DNA from: Gammaproteobacteria bacterium
Lineage (GTDB): Bacteria; Pseudomonadota; Gammaproteobacteria; Enterobacterales; Alteromonadaceae
Assembly: GCA_018222985.1 (NCBI GenBank)
Contig: JAAEZG010000008.1
Location: forward strand, 62,001-126,000
DNA length: 64,000 nucleotides
Direction: 5' to 3'
In this document: positions 39,562 through 49,011 of the stretch, one piece after another
Layout: each line of letters opens with the position of its first letter
Position numbering within the stretch: the stretch's first letter is position 1
Notes under the pieces: model-generated
Databases searched by the model: none
What the model was told of the DNA's origin: nothing
What the model saw: only the letters and a program-made list of their open reading frames with translations
Program-made: the position numbers and the translations under genes

Positions 39562-39978
39562 ATGGCAGCTAAAACTGTACAGCTTGACGTGGTCAGTGCC
39601 GAAGAACGTTTGTTCTCTGGTGCCGTTGAGACCCTGCAAGTGACCGGTAGCGAAGGTGAGCTGGGTATTCACCCAGGTCACGCCCCGTTATTAACCACAA
39701 TCAAGCCAGGTATGGTGCGTGTGGTTAAAGAAGGTGGCGAAGAAGAAATCATCTACGTTGCTGGTGGTGTGCTTGAAGTGCAGCCGCATAACGTCTCGGT
39801 CCTTGCTGACACAGCCATTCGTGGTGAAGAGCTTGACGAACAAAAAGCTCTGGAAGCGATGAAACATGCTGAAGAAGCAATTGCAGATCAAAGTTCTGAC
39901 TTAAGCTACGCAGAAGCAGCAGCAGAACTGGCTCGAGCGATGGCTCAGTTGCAGATTATTCGCAAACTACGCAAATAA
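39562..39978 (+). CDS. atpC: F1 ATP synthase subunit epsilon
   Basis: Epsilon inhibits ATP hydrolysis and joins gamma to the c-ring. The 138-residue protein has the N-terminal beta-sandwich ([37 protein letters not shown]) and the C-terminal two-helix hairpin rich in Ala/Glu. It is the last gene of the operon; a terminator follows 26 bp later. Confidence 0.98.
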   Translation: MAAKTVQLDVVSAEERLFSGAVETLQVTGSEGELGIHPGHAPLLTTIKPGMVRVVKEGGEEEIIYVAGGVLEVQPHNVSVLADTAIRGEELDEQKALEAMKHAEEAIADQSSDLSYAEAAAELARAMAQLQIIRKLRK

Positions 39979-40004
39979 TCAGCACGCCAGCTTTAAAAAA
40001 TCGA

Positions 40005-40040
40005 AAAGACCCGCAAATCTTGGTTTGTGGGTCTTTTTTT
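40005..40040 (+). terminator. Rho-independent terminator of the atp operon
   Basis: AAAGACCCGCAAA and TTTGTGGGTCTTT pair into a 12-13 bp stem (with one G-U) around a short loop, followed directly by a run of T. It is well placed after atpC and before glmU, which therefore needs its own promoter. Confidence 0.9.
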
Positions 40041-40109
40041 CGCCTGTTAATTTGTTGTAAACAGCATTAAAATAGACGCTTAATTTACTAAACAGAAACG
40101 GAAGGATTC

Positions 40110-41474
40110 ATGTCTCTGAGTGTTGTTGTACTTGCCGCAGGTAAAGGCACGCGTATGCGTTCGGCCTTACCTAAGGTATTACACCCGGTTGCTCATAAGC
40201 CCATGGTTCAGCATGTGATTGACACTGCGCGCACGCTTGCGCCTGAACACGTGCATGTTATTTATGGTCACGGTGGCGATGTCTTAATGGAAAAACTCGC
40301 CGAGCAGCAATTAAATTTTGTCGAACAGGCGCAGCAGCTTGGTACCGGCCATGCCGTGCAACAAGTGGTGCCGCACCTGGGCGATCATGAAACCGTATTG
40401 ATTTTATATGGCGACGTACCGCTCACGCGCAAAGAAACCTTAGAAGGGTTATTAAACGCCGCCGCCAATACCGATTTAGCATTACTGACCGTTACCCTGC
40501 CAGACCCAACTGGTTACGGGCGTATTGTGCGTGACGCAACGGGCGCTGTGGTTGGTATTGTTGAGCAAAAAGACGCGAACGCCGAGCAACTGGCCATTAG
40601 CGAAGTGAACACCGGCATGATGGCCGTAAAAGGTGCAGCATTGAAGCGCTGGCTTGGTAACTTGTCAAACAACAATGCCCAAGGCGAATACTACCTCACC
40701 GACATTGTTGCCATGGCGGCTGATGAAGGCGTGAAGATTGCCACTGCGCAACCACAAGCCATAAGCGAAGTGGAAGGTGCCAACAATCGAGTGCAATTAG
40801 CAGGCTTAGAACGCGCTTACCAAGCATGGCAAGCCGAACAACTGATGCTAAACGGCGCCACGTTAATGGACCCAGCCCGCGTTGATGTGCGCGGCGAGGT
40901 GATCATTGCCAACGACGTGGTGGTTGACGTGAATGTTATTTTTGAAGGCCGCGTGGAACTTGGCGAAGGCGTGGTTATCGAAAGTAACTGTGTGCTGCGC
41001 AACTGTAAAATTGGTGCAGGCTCACGGGTTAAAGCCAATAGCGTGATTGAAGAAGCTGTACTCGCAGAAAACTGCGCTGTAGGGCCTTATGCGCGTTTGC
41101 GTCCTGGCGCTGATTTAGCCGAAGGTGTGCAAGTGGGTAACTTTGTTGAAATTAAAAAAACGCGTATGGGTAAAGGCTCTAAAGCCAGCCACTTAACCTA
41201 CCTTGGCGATGCGCAAATTGGCGCTGGGGTGAATATTGGCGCAGGCACCATTACGTGTAACTACGACGGCGTGAATAAGTTTGTCACGGAAATTGATGAT
41301 GGCGCGTTTATTGGCTCGAACAGCTCATTAGTTGCCCCGGTACGCGTTGGCAAAAACGCAACAGTAGGCGCGGGCTCCGCGGTCACCAAGAATGTCGACG
41401 ATGAAGAATTAGCCGTTGCGCGCGGCAAACAACGGAATATTACAGGCTGGCAACGCCCAGTGAAAAAAGGATAA
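40110..41474 (+). CDS. glmU: Bifunctional GlcNAc-1-P uridyltransferase / GlcN-1-P acetyltransferase GlmU
   Basis: GlmU makes UDP-GlcNAc for peptidoglycan and lipopolysaccharide. The 454-residue protein has the N-terminal nucleotidyltransferase ([19 protein letters not shown], ~residues 8-26; YGDVPL) and a C-terminal left-handed beta helix with hexapeptide repeats ([19 protein letters not shown]). Both catalytic halves are complete. Five bp separate it from glmS, so both steps of the pathway are co-expressed. Confidence 0.99.
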   Translation: MSLSVVVLAAGKGTRMRSALPKVLHPVAHKPMVQHVIDTARTLAPEHVHVIYGHGGDVLMEKLAEQQLNFVEQAQQLGTGHAVQQVVPHLGDHETVLILYGDVPLTRKETLEGLLNAAANTDLALLTVTLPDPTGYGRIVRDATGAVVGIVEQKDANAEQLAISEVNTGMMAVKGAALKRWLGNLSNNNAQGEYYLTDIVAMAADEGVKIATAQPQAISEVEGANNRVQLAGLERAYQAWQAEQLMLNGATLMDPARVDVRGEVIIANDVVVDVNVIFEGRVELGEGVVIESNCVLRNCKIGAGSRVKANSVIEEAVLAENCAVGPYARLRPGADLAEGVQVGNFVEIKKTRMGKGSKASHLTYLGDAQIGAGVNIGAGTITCNYDGVNKFVTEIDDGAFIGSNSSLVAPVRVGKNATVGAGSAVTKNVDDEELAVARGKQRNITGWQRPVKKG

Positions 41475-41479
41475 GAACT

Positions 41480-43312
41480 ATGTGTGGAATTGTTGGTGCA
41501 ACTTCAGAGCGCCGTATTAGCGAAATTTTATTAGAGGGCTTAAAGCGCCTTGAATACCGTGGTTATGACTCGGCTGGCTTAGCCGTATTGAACGATCAAG
41601 GCGTAATTGAAAGCGTACGCCGTACCGGTAAAGTACAAGCATTGAAAGATGCGGTTGGTGAGCACCCACTATCGGGCACGACCGGTATTGCACATACCCG
41701 CTGGGCAACTCATGGCGGTGTTACCGAGGCCAATGCTCACCCACACATTTCTGATGACTGTATTGCCGTGGTACACAACGGCATTATTGAAAACCACGAA
41801 AAACTGCGCGAGCAACTTAAAGGCTTGGGCTATACCTTTGCCTCGGACACCGACACCGAAGTGATTTGTCACTTGGTGCATCACGAACGCAAAACCCACG
41901 ACGATTTGTTTGAAGCCGTGCAAGCTACCATAAAACAGCTTGAAGGCGCATACGGCACCGTAGTGATGGATTGCCGTGAACCTGGCCGGTTAATTGTCGC
42001 CCGTTCAGGCAGCCCATTGGTAATTGGCTTAGGTATTGGCGAAAACTTCGTGGCTTCTGATCAACTCGCCTTGCTGCCAGTAACCCACAAGTTCATGTAC
42101 CTTGAAGAAGGCGACATGGCGGACATTAACCGTACCGAAGTGAAAGTTTATGACGCGAAAGGAACTCGTGTAGAGCGCGATATTCACGAGTCAGACGGCA
42201 ACTATGACGCAGGCGGCAAAGGCGAATATCGCCACTTTATGCTCAAAGAAATTCACGAGCAGCCAAGTGCGGTGCGTAACGCACTTGAAGGCCGTATTGT
42301 CGATGGCCATGTGGCGGATGACGTATTCGGCAACGGATCATTAGAGCTTTTGAAAGACATTGAGCACGTACAAATTGTTGCTTGTGGTACTTCGTACCAC
42401 GCCGGCATGGTGGCACGCTATTGGCTTGAGTCTATGGCTGGTGTGTCGTGCAATGTGGAAATTGCTTCAGAGTTCCGCTACCGCACCTCGCACGTGCATC
42501 GTAACAGCTTATTGGTCACCATTTCGCAATCGGGCGAAACTGCTGACACCCTAGCGGCACTACGTTTAAGCAAAGAGCTTGGTTACAAAGGCAGCTTAAC
42601 CATTTGTAACGTGTCTACCTCGTCTATGGTGCGTGAATCAGACTTAGCCTATATGACCCGCGCCGGCACTGAAATTGGTGTGGCCTCAACCAAAGCCTTT
42701 ACCACACAGCTAGTTGGCTTGCTCATGCTTACTTTGGCCATTGGCCAGTTCCGGGGCATGAGTGCAGAGCAGCAAGAAACCGTGATCAAATCACTGAAAA
42801 CCTTGCCAGCAAAATTGGAAGAAGCCCTGCTATTAAGTGACGCCATTGAAGCCTTAGCGCCAGAGTTTGCCGACAAGTTTCACAGTTTGTTCCTAGGCCG
42901 TGGCACGCAATACCCTATTGCAATGGAAGGCGCGTTGAAGCTGAAAGAAATCTCGTACATTCACGCTGAAGCCTACGCCGCTGGCGAACTGAAACACGGG
43001 CCTTTGGCACTGATTGACGCCGACATGCCGGTGATTGTGGTCGCACCAAACGATGAGCTGTTAGAGAAGCTGAAATCAAACGTGGAAGAAGTACGCGCTC
43101 GTGGCGGCATTATGTATGTGTTTGCTGACAAAGACGCTCACTTCAAAGGCGACAACAGCATGCGCGTGATCAATGTCACGCACTGTGACGAACTCATTGC
43201 GCCCATTGTGTACACCATTCCGCTGCAGCTACTCTCCTACTTCGTGGCCATTATTAAAGGCACCGACGTAGACCAGCCGCGCAACTTGGCGAAGAGCGTA
43301 ACGGTAGAATAA
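41480..43312 (+). CDS. glmS: Glutamine-fructose-6-phosphate aminotransferase GlmS
   Basis: GlmS makes glucosamine-6-phosphate, the first committed step to amino sugars. The 610-residue protein has the N-terminal nucleophile Cys2 (MCGIVGATS), a glutaminase domain with [10 protein letters not shown] and HTRWATHGG, and two SIS domains ([17 protein letters not shown]). It ends [13 protein letters not shown], the same tail as E. coli. The 3' end is the known target region for TnsD of Tn7-family elements. Confidence 0.99.
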   Translation: MCGIVGATSERRISEILLEGLKRLEYRGYDSAGLAVLNDQGVIESVRRTGKVQALKDAVGEHPLSGTTGIAHTRWATHGGVTEANAHPHISDDCIAVVHNGIIENHEKLREQLKGLGYTFASDTDTEVICHLVHHERKTHDDLFEAVQATIKQLEGAYGTVVMDCREPGRLIVARSGSPLVIGLGIGENFVASDQLALLPVTHKFMYLEEGDMADINRTEVKVYDAKGTRVERDIHESDGNYDAGGKGEYRHFMLKEIHEQPSAVRNALEGRIVDGHVADDVFGNGSLELLKDIEHVQIVACGTSYHAGMVARYWLESMAGVSCNVEIASEFRYRTSHVHRNSLLVTISQSGETADTLAALRLSKELGYKGSLTICNVSTSSMVRESDLAYMTRAGTEIGVASTKAFTTQLVGLLMLTLAIGQFRGMSAEQQETVIKSLKTLPAKLEEALLLSDAIEALAPEFADKFHSLFLGRGTQYPIAMEGALKLKEISYIHAEAYAAGELKHGPLALIDADMPVIVVAPNDELLEKLKSNVEEVRARGGIMYVFADKDAHFKGDNSMRVINVTHCDELIAPIVYTIPLQLLSYFVAIIKGTDVDQPRNLAKSVTVE

Positions 43313-43340
43313 TCACGCTATTCAATAATGAAAGGGCTCT
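43275..43340. other. attTn7-type site at the 3' end of glmS
   Basis: The last codons of glmS ([13 protein letters not shown]) are the TnsD recognition region in Tn7-family targeting, and insertion occurs ~25 bp past the stop, which would be inside the following terminator. No Tn7 ends or tns genes are seen here, so the site appears empty. The call rests on conserved protein sequence and established Tn7 knowledge. Confidence 0.55.
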
Positions 43341-43356
43341 TCGGAGCCCTTTTTTG
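43331..43356 (+). terminator. Rho-independent terminator after glmS
   Basis: AAAGGGCTC and GAGCCCTTT form a 9-bp stem with a TTCG tetraloop and a T-run. It ends the glmU-glmS unit 19 bp after the stop codon. Confidence 0.93.
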
Positions 43357-43437
43357 ACGCTAAACTATACTTGTCGTCGGAAATCATTCCAATAAACGGG
43401 AGAGCAACCGATGATATGAACGTTAAAAAGCATATTT

Positions 43438-43896
43438 GTGCTGCTGTTAGCGCTTATGGCGTTATTTTACGCACTGCAAAACATTGCCAATATCGACGCG
43501 TGCTATGCAGCAATTGCCTATGTGCTGTCGATGCAAGACCATAGTGCCTACCCTAACTCGATTATTCCGGCGATAACGGCTGGTTGGTTGGTATGGGCCG
43601 CCGTCATTGTCATTATTTCTAGCGAAATCATTGCGGCAGCCTTATTATTGGTTGGTTTTTGGCACTTATGGAATGCTCGAAAAGCCGCAAACAAAGCGTT
43701 TAATCAGAGCAAAACTTTTGTTTTTTATGGTGCTGGCGTAGGTATTATTGTTTGGTTTGGCTACTTTGGTGTGGGCGGCGGTACCCTCATGCAAATGTGG
43801 CAGACACAGGCTGGCGGATTATCGCTAACTGGTGCATTTCAATACTTTGCTAGCTGTGTGTTTGTGTGGCTAATATTGGCCATGCCGGAGAACTAA
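43438..43896 (+). CDS. DUF2165-family membrane protein, start disrupted
   Basis: A predicted small integral membrane protein with four helices, for example LLLALMALFYALQNIANI and FVFYGAGVGIIVWFGYFGVG; the pattern and length (~160 residues) match DUF2165, of unknown function. The likely original start is ATG 43411, well spaced after GGGAGAG, but codon 3 of that frame is TGA (43417-43419). Translation in the family frame would then depend on GTG 43438 or reinitiation. It could be a recent nonsense mutation (TGG to TGA), a sequencing error, or a real downstream start. The next gene begins 6 bp after it. Confidence 0.7.
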   Translation: MLLLALMALFYALQNIANIDACYAAIAYVLSMQDHSAYPNSIIPAITAGWLVWAAVIVIISSEIIAAALLLVGFWHLWNARKAANKAFNQSKTFVFYGAGVGIIVWFGYFGVGGGTLMQMWQTQAGGLSLTGAFQYFASCVFVWLILAMPEN

Positions 43897-43902
43897 TCGC
43901 GT

Positions 43903-44502
43903 ATGAGCCGTACTCAACGACTGCTGCTATTTATGCTCATTCCGCTGCTATCAAGCTGCCAGGTGGCTGGCGTTGCAGTGCAAGCCGTTACGGGCAGCAT
44001 TGGTTGCAGCGTGAACGACAACCCAACGGCTAACGTACAGCCCGGCTCCACGCGAGACATTACGCTGAACTTATCAACTAACGATGCGGGTAAAGTGATT
44101 GAGCTGAATGAAACAGCTGTGTGTGAGTATCAAGGCAGTATGTGTGCGGGCGGTAAGTGGTATTCAGTTTGGTATGGTGACCCAGATATCACGCACACAA
44201 TTCATTTATCTGATGACAATCAGCTGGTTTTTAAGCCGCATAATTTCTGCATTCAAATCCATGATTATGAAGAACAATGTGCGGCCGGTAATTGCTCAGC
44301 AAGTGAGCAATTTATGGTTAAATTACATTATTCAAAAGCAGTACAAGAGCAGCGAAAAGCATACGATCTTGACTGGAAACAAGGTGAGCTAACCGAGTTT
44401 TCGTTGGTTAATGGCGAAAAATTGGTGAACTATGGGTATGACCTTAGCACCTATCATGTTGTTTATGGCGACCTAAAGCCGGCCAGTACAACGATAAAAT
44501 AG
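43903..44502 (+). CDS. Predicted lipoprotein, unknown function
   Basis: A 199-residue protein with a lipoprotein signal (LLFMLIPLLSSC, lipidated Cys ~19). The mature part has at least seven further cysteines (CSVNDN; CEYQGSMCAGG; FCIQIHDYEEQCAAGNC), suggesting disulphide bonds and a beta-rich periplasmic fold. I do not recognise a family. It follows the DUF2165 gene by 6 bp, so the two may be co-expressed. Confidence 0.75.
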   Translation: MSRTQRLLLFMLIPLLSSCQVAGVAVQAVTGSIGCSVNDNPTANVQPGSTRDITLNLSTNDAGKVIELNETAVCEYQGSMCAGGKWYSVWYGDPDITHTIHLSDDNQLVFKPHNFCIQIHDYEEQCAAGNCSASEQFMVKLHYSKAVQEQRKAYDLDWKQGELTEFSLVNGEKLVNYGYDLSTYHVVYGDLKPASTTIK

Positions 44503-44506
44503 CTCA

Positions 44507-44535
44507 ATGACGCTATAACGTTATGATGTTATAAT
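44507..44535 (+). promoter_or_regulatory. Promoter with palindromic operator for the toxin-antitoxin pair
   Basis: ATGACG (44507-44512) and a perfect TATAAT (44530-44535) are 17 bp apart. The spacer holds the 10-bp palindrome ATAACGTTAT (44515-44524) and the inverted pair TATAAC/GTTATA (44514-44519 and 44528-44533). RHH antitoxins autorepress by binding such repeats between the promoter elements, so this is a good operator candidate. Confidence 0.65.
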
Positions 44536-44587
44536 GCCTTTCGAATTCACTTTAGCTGATACTGTATTTTGAAGAGAGGCCGCTACC

Positions 44588-44821
44588 ATGGCGACATTAT
44601 CCAAACGGTCAACAATTTATTTTGAACCTTCAGTACACCAAGCATTAAAAATGAAAGCCGCGGCTACTGAAAAATCAGTATCTGAGATTGTCGACGAAGC
44701 GGTTCGTTTATTAATGGCGGAAGACCAAACTGACCTAGCTGCAGTAGCAGAACGTGTAGCAGAACCCGAAATGAGCTATGAAGCATTGATCAATGACTTA
44801 AAAGCTCATGGCAAAATATAA
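44588..44821 (+). CDS. Ribbon-helix-helix antitoxin (CopG/RelB-like)
   Basis: A 77-residue DNA-binding antitoxin. The N-terminal beta strand and two helices (STIYFEPSVHQALKMKAAAT and SVSEIVDEAVRLLM) fit the ribbon-helix-helix fold, and the C-terminal tail (MSYEALINDLKAHGKI) is the likely toxin-wrapping part. It overlaps the toxin start by 14 bp, typical of type II pairs. A palindromic promoter lies just upstream. Confidence 0.88.
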   Translation: MATLSKRSTIYFEPSVHQALKMKAAATEKSVSEIVDEAVRLLMAEDQTDLAAVAERVAEPEMSYEALINDLKAHGKI

Positions 44822-45074
44822 AATAGTTTTTAAACAATCAGTTGCCAAAGATCTTCGTACAATACCGAATGTCCAGGTTGCAAAAATTATCGCAAGAATT
44901 GATATGCTAGCGGAAAACCCAAGGGCGGCTGGCTGTATTAAACTCTCTGGAAGTGACAAATATCGCGTGCGTCAGGGTGATCATCGAATTGTTTATGAAA
45001 TTAGAGACACCGAATTAGTCGTGAGTGTCATTCGTATTGCACATCGCTCAAGCATATATAAATCAAAAACATAA
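44808..45074 (+). CDS. RelE/ParE-superfamily toxin
   Basis: An 88-residue toxin homologue: YKIVFKQSVAKDLRTIPN at the N-terminus, then the core pattern YRVRQGDHRIVYEIRD and the end VIRIAHRSSIY, all typical of RelE-type folds. Members cleave mRNA on the ribosome or poison gyrase; the sequence alone does not tell which. No frameshift is present, so the module looks intact. Confidence 0.88.
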   Translation: MAKYKIVFKQSVAKDLRTIPNVQVAKIIARIDMLAENPRAAGCIKLSGSDKYRVRQGDHRIVYEIRDTELVVSVIRIAHRSSIYKSKT

Positions 45075-45088
45075 TAACCGGAGTCGTT

Positions 45089-45340
45089 ATGCTTACAAAA
45101 TTACTGCAGCATGTAGGCGCATTTGTCATTGTCATGCTGGCATTTGCAATGCTGAGCTTGCCGGCTATTGGCTTTACGTATTTGCTGGCTTGGCTGCTTA
45201 GCTTCCTGTTTGATATAAATTTCGACAGTGCCATAACGCACGGTGTGCTATTGGTGCTTGCCGCCATTTGGACATTAGCTACCATTAACAGCAAAGAAGG
45301 CAGTGAAGAACTTTCGAAGGTGCTAACGCTGAAGCGTTAG
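45089..45340 (+). CDS. Small two-helix membrane protein, unknown
   Basis: An 83-residue protein with two to three hydrophobic segments (GAFVIVMLAFAMLSLPAIGF; LLAWLLSFLF; GVLLVLAAIWTLATI) and a short charged tail. A GGAG ribosome site precedes the ATG and codon use looks normal, so it is probably real. I recognise no family. It lies between the toxin-antitoxin pair and the APC permease. Confidence 0.6.
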   Translation: MLTKLLQHVGAFVIVMLAFAMLSLPAIGFTYLLAWLLSFLFDINFDSAITHGVLLVLAAIWTLATINSKEGSEELSKVLTLKR

Positions 45341-45434
45341 CGTGCAATATCATGAATACCTTTTAAATAGTCATAAAAACGTCATAAACCGTTGCTAAGT
45401 TGGCTGATCACCGCACATAAATAAAGAGAAAACG

Positions 45435-46682
45435 ATGACGCAGCAGTTAGTTCGTGAAACCACTTTAGTCGGCGCTATTATTCTTGGCTTAGGTTCAATT
45501 CTGGGAACCGGCGCCTATGTCAGTGTGGGCTTAAGCGCCGAATTAGTTGGCCCGAACTTGGTTGTCGCCATAATTATTGCTGCGTTTACCGCGTTGTTTA
45601 ATGGCTTAAGTTCGGCGCAATTAGCGGCGGTGCACCCAGTTAGCGGCGGTACCTATGAATACGGCTATAAATTTCTTAACCCCACCGCAGGCTTAACCGC
45701 GGGCACCTTATTTGTGCTCGCGAAAAGCGCGTCAGCCGCAACCGCAGCACTTGCCGTTGCATGGTATTTACACAGCTACATAAGCACAGTGATTAACACA
45801 CCAGCGTGGGCAATCAATGCAATAGCCGCGACGTTATTGCTTATTTTTACTGCCTTTGTACTTAGCGGTGTGCGCCGCACCAATTGGTTAAACGCCATTC
45901 TGGTCACCATCAGCGTTGCCGGTTTGGTGGCATTTATCGCAGCCGCATTTGGTGAACCGAGCCCGCCCCAAATATTTACCGAGGCGTCACTGCAGCATTA
46001 CGACAACGGTTTGTTTTTTGCGGCCGCGTTAATGTTTGTGGCTTTTACCGGTTATGGCCGTATTGCCACTATGGGTGAAGAAGTCGTGAACCCGCGACAA
46101 ACCATACCAAAAGCAATCGTACTTACCTTAGCGGTCATTAGCATGCTGTACATAGCCGTTGGCCTAGCTATTTTGCATGCAAGTGGTGCCGAAAGCTTTG
46201 CCCAAAGCAACTTCAATATTGCTAACCTTGTTGAAAACTCGCCGTGGCACAGCGTGGTGGTTGTGGGCGGTATTGTCGCTATGTGCGGCGTTATTCTGAA
46301 CCTTGTGCTTGGTGTGTCACGGGTGGTATTAGCCATGGGCCGCCGAGGTGATTTACCACGTAGTTTGGCCAGCCTAGACAGTCAACAAAAATCAGCGCCA
46401 GCCGCCACCTGGTTAACTTTTGCAGTTATGGCCGCCATTGCACTACTCGGTGGTATTGAAACCGCATGGACATTCAGTGCATTCACCGTACTTATTTATT
46501 ACGGGCTAACCAACCTCGCCGCCCTCAAAGTACCCCAAGCCCAACGCTTTGTGCCCAAGTGGGTTTCTATACTCGGCTTAGTCGCCTGCCTTGGCTTAGC
46601 TTTTTTTATTCCCTGGCCCACCATTGTCCTAGGTACGCTCTTGGTGTTATGTGTTATCGTCTTTAAACGAATAACGAACTAG
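45435..46682 (+). CDS. APC-family amino acid permease
   Basis: A 415-residue inner-membrane transporter with about twelve helices. The first helix has the APC hallmark ILGLGSILGTGAYVSVG (GSIxGTG-type substrate loop), and VSGGTYEYGY and FTGYGRIATMGEEVVNPRQT in later helices match the amino acid-polyamine-organocation superfamily. The substrate cannot be told. It stands alone: 94 bp upstream and a repeat element downstream. Confidence 0.9.
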   Translation: MTQQLVRETTLVGAIILGLGSILGTGAYVSVGLSAELVGPNLVVAIIIAAFTALFNGLSSAQLAAVHPVSGGTYEYGYKFLNPTAGLTAGTLFVLAKSASAATAALAVAWYLHSYISTVINTPAWAINAIAATLLLIFTAFVLSGVRRTNWLNAILVTISVAGLVAFIAAAFGEPSPPQIFTEASLQHYDNGLFFAAALMFVAFTGYGRIATMGEEVVNPRQTIPKAIVLTLAVISMLYIAVGLAILHASGAESFAQSNFNIANLVENSPWHSVVVVGGIVAMCGVILNLVLGVSRVVLAMGRRGDLPRSLASLDSQQKSAPAATWLTFAVMAAIALLGGIETAWTFSAFTVLIYYGLTNLAALKVPQAQRFVPKWVSILGLVACLGLAFFIPWPTIVLGTLLVLCVIVFKRITN

Positions 46683-46688
46683 CTTTTC

Positions 46689-46719
46689 AGCTAATATCCA
46701 ATATCTAATAGCTAATATT
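46689..46719. repeat. Second copy of the dispersed GATAT/TATTAG repeat
   Basis: This intergenic sequence of 53 bp between the permease stop and the CDF gene contains the unit GCTAATATCCAATATCTAATAGC (first 20 bases quoted: GCTAATATCCAATATCTAAT). Its reverse complement matches 8382-8404 at 21 of 23 positions. AGCTAATAT occurs twice within it (46689-46697 and 46710-46718). Confidence 0.65.
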
Positions 46720-46735
46720 GAAGTTGAACGTAAAC

Positions 46736-47644
46736 ATGGGCCATCATCACGATCACAGCAAAGACCTCTCCTCCGAGCGCCTCGGCTGGGCCTTTATTCT
46801 CAATTTTTGCTTTACCATTATTGAGTTTATTGGCGGCATACTCACCAACAGTACTGCCATACTTGCCGACGCTGTTCACGACTTAGGCGATAGCCTATCG
46901 CTGGGCATGGCGTGGATACTCAATAAGCTTGGCAAAAAGCAGGCGAACAATCAGTTTACTTATGGTTACCGGCGTTTAAGTTTGGCTGGCGCTTTTATCA
47001 ATGCCATTGTACTTATTGCCGGTTCGGCATGGGTTTTAATGGAGGCTATTCCGCGACTGTGGAACCCCGAAATGCCCATTGCTGAGGGTATGATCGGCCT
47101 CGCCATTTTAGGTATTGCGGTGAATGGTTTTGCTGCCTATAAACTCTCTGCGGGCAGGTCATTAAACGAGCGCGTCATTAACTGGCACTTAATGGAAGAC
47201 GTGTTGGGCTGGGTTGCGGTGCTTATTGTGGGTATTGTGCTGCACTTTGTGAATTGGCCCATTCTTGACCCGTTGTTGTCGGTGGCATTTACCTTATTTA
47301 TTTTGTTTAACGTGATTCGTAATTTGTACGAGACGGCACGATTATTTTTCCAAGCTGCACCGGACAATGGCACGGTGACTTCGGTAAGTAATACCTTAAA
47401 GCAGTTGCCCCATGTGGTTGATGTACACCATTTGCATTTTTGGTCGCTAGACGGCGAACACCATGTGTTGACCGCTCATTTAGTGCTTGATGAAGACATT
47501 GACACCCAAGCGCGGCGTGACTTAAAAGAGCAAATAGATAACGCGCTAGCGCCTTACCATTTAAGCCACACCACCATTGAGCTTGAGCTACCTGGCGAGC
47601 TATGTCGTGATGACAAGCCACATCACCACGACCATACACACTAG
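46736..47644 (+). CDS. Cation diffusion facilitator (CzcD/ZitB-like) metal exporter
   Basis: A 302-residue metal/proton antiporter, probably for zinc. It has His-rich ends (GHHHDHS and KPHHHDHTH), six membrane helices, and the metal site residues in helices II and V (ADAVHDLGDS and HLMEDVLGW), plus the C-terminal cytoplasmic domain (HHLHFWSLDGEHHVLTAHL). ATG 46736 is preferred to TTG 46718. Its stop overlaps the stop of the convergent next gene. Confidence 0.93.
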   Translation: MGHHHDHSKDLSSERLGWAFILNFCFTIIEFIGGILTNSTAILADAVHDLGDSLSLGMAWILNKLGKKQANNQFTYGYRRLSLAGAFINAIVLIAGSAWVLMEAIPRLWNPEMPIAEGMIGLAILGIAVNGFAAYKLSAGRSLNERVINWHLMEDVLGWVAVLIVGIVLHFVNWPILDPLLSVAFTLFILFNVIRNLYETARLFFQAAPDNGTVTSVSNTLKQLPHVVDVHHLHFWSLDGEHHVLTAHLVLDEDIDTQARRDLKEQIDNALAPYHLSHTTIELELPGELCRDDKPHHHDHTH

Positions 47645-49011
47645 GCAAAGCTAAATAAAATGGGTAGCAGTAGCACCACCACGGCTGCCCACACAACGTA
47701 AACGGGCACCATACGAGTTTGCCAGCGCTCTAGCTTGGCAAATCCTGCGTGGTTAGCGCGAATTAAACCCCAGTAATACCAAACATAGCCGCTCAAACTA
47801 ACCAGCAAAATTAAGTTTTCACCCAGCGCCGCTAACCGATTGGGTGTTATGCCCATTGCAAATATACGATCAGACATGGCGCTCAATGCAACCACATCAA
47901 CGCACAATGCGGCTAGCACCAATAACAATTGCAAGGTGTCAAATAGGCTTGGCGCTTGTGTGGGCTCGCGTGACGATACCGCGTAGAGCACCAAGCCCAA
48001 AACAATAATCAGCATGGCGTCTAAACCAATAAGTACTTCGCGTTGCATATCGAAAGCGCGCCCTGAAATAAGCAGCACCGCTAAAAAACTCACTAGCAGT
48101 AAAGTAAATAACGGGGTGAAAATGCGAGCAAGCACAGGGGCCATGTTTTCTACGGTGCCTTTTTTGGCTTCCACTAACCAGCCCACAATAACAACTGCAC
48201 CCATGGCACCGCTTGGAATAAGCCATTGCTGTGCAAAAATTTCGATATCAAAACCAATAAACGAAAACAGCCCTATGGTCATTGCCGTGAGCACAGCGCC
48301 GCCTATGGCGATTAGCACAAAGTAAATGGCGTATTCGCCAGAAAACCGAATAAAGTCCATGCGGCGTGCATCGGTTTGCCACCAATTGCCGGTGTACATA
48401 ATGCCCACTAAAAACCATAAAATAATCGGCAAATGTAAAACGGCTAAATCGCCAGTGTCGGATATGGGTTGCCAGGGGTAGGCATTCATGGTGACCGCAA
48501 ACAGCGCTACGGTGCCTAAAATTAGCCACCAAGCGCGAGTACCAAGCTGCCGTTGTACCACCCAGTATCCGGCTAGTAGCGGTAAACAAAACAAACTTAT
48601 GTTACGTGCATACACCCATTCGTGTTGCTCGGGGTTAAAGCCAAATAACCGCGGTATTTGGAATAGCAGGGCTGCGGCAATCGCAAAGCACAACGCGACC
48701 AATACGTCATTGAGCCAGTTGGAGTGGGGTTGGCTTAATACCAAATTTCGCCACAGTCGGCCGGTGTGTACCTCAGCAAATTGCTGCGAAACAGCTTCAA
48801 TATTGCCAATTCGTTTAGTGGCTATTAGAAAGGCTTCATCGGCATGCAGGCCCTGGGTAAGTAATGCATCAATTTGATCGCGCAAGTGGCTCTCAAGTTC
48901 ATCGGCGTCGTCATTCAAAATAGCCGAACGGCGCAGTACAAATTGGCGCCACTGCGCTATGCTTTGTTCTAAATCGAAATGATTAGGCGAACTGGACATC
49001 ATTGTTGTCAC
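47641..49011 (-). CDS. Membrane protein with permease-prefix (HAAS-like) domain
   Basis: A 456-residue protein. Residues ~12-80 form a soluble helical domain (QWRQFVLRRSAILNDDADEL; ELESHLRDQIDALLTQGL) like the permease prefix/HAAS domain that accompanies PadR regulators. The remainder has nine to ten membrane helices. It is encoded just after padR with overlapping frames, which strongly implies joint control. Function unknown; transport or cell-envelope sensing is plausible. In-frame ATGs at 49002 and 48999 are alternative starts. Confidence 0.82.
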   Translation of the reverse strand: MTTMMSSSPNHFDLEQSIAQWRQFVLRRSAILNDDADELESHLRDQIDALLTQGLHADEAFLIATKRIGNIEAVSQQFAEVHTGRLWRNLVLSQPHSNWLNDVLVALCFAIAAALLFQIPRLFGFNPEQHEWVYARNISLFCLPLLAGYWVVQRQLGTRAWWLILGTVALFAVTMNAYPWQPISDTGDLAVLHLPIILWFLVGIMYTGNWWQTDARRMDFIRFSGEYAIYFVLIAIGGAVLTAMTIGLFSFIGFDIEIFAQQWLIPSGAMGAVVIVGWLVEAKKGTVENMAPVLARIFTPLFTLLLVSFLAVLLISGRAFDMQREVLIGLDAMLIIVLGLVLYAVSSREPTQAPSLFDTLQLLLVLAALCVDVVALSAMSDRIFAMGITPNRLAALGENLILLVSLSGYVWYYWGLIRANHAGFAKLERWQTRMVPVYVVWAAVVVLLLPILFSFA

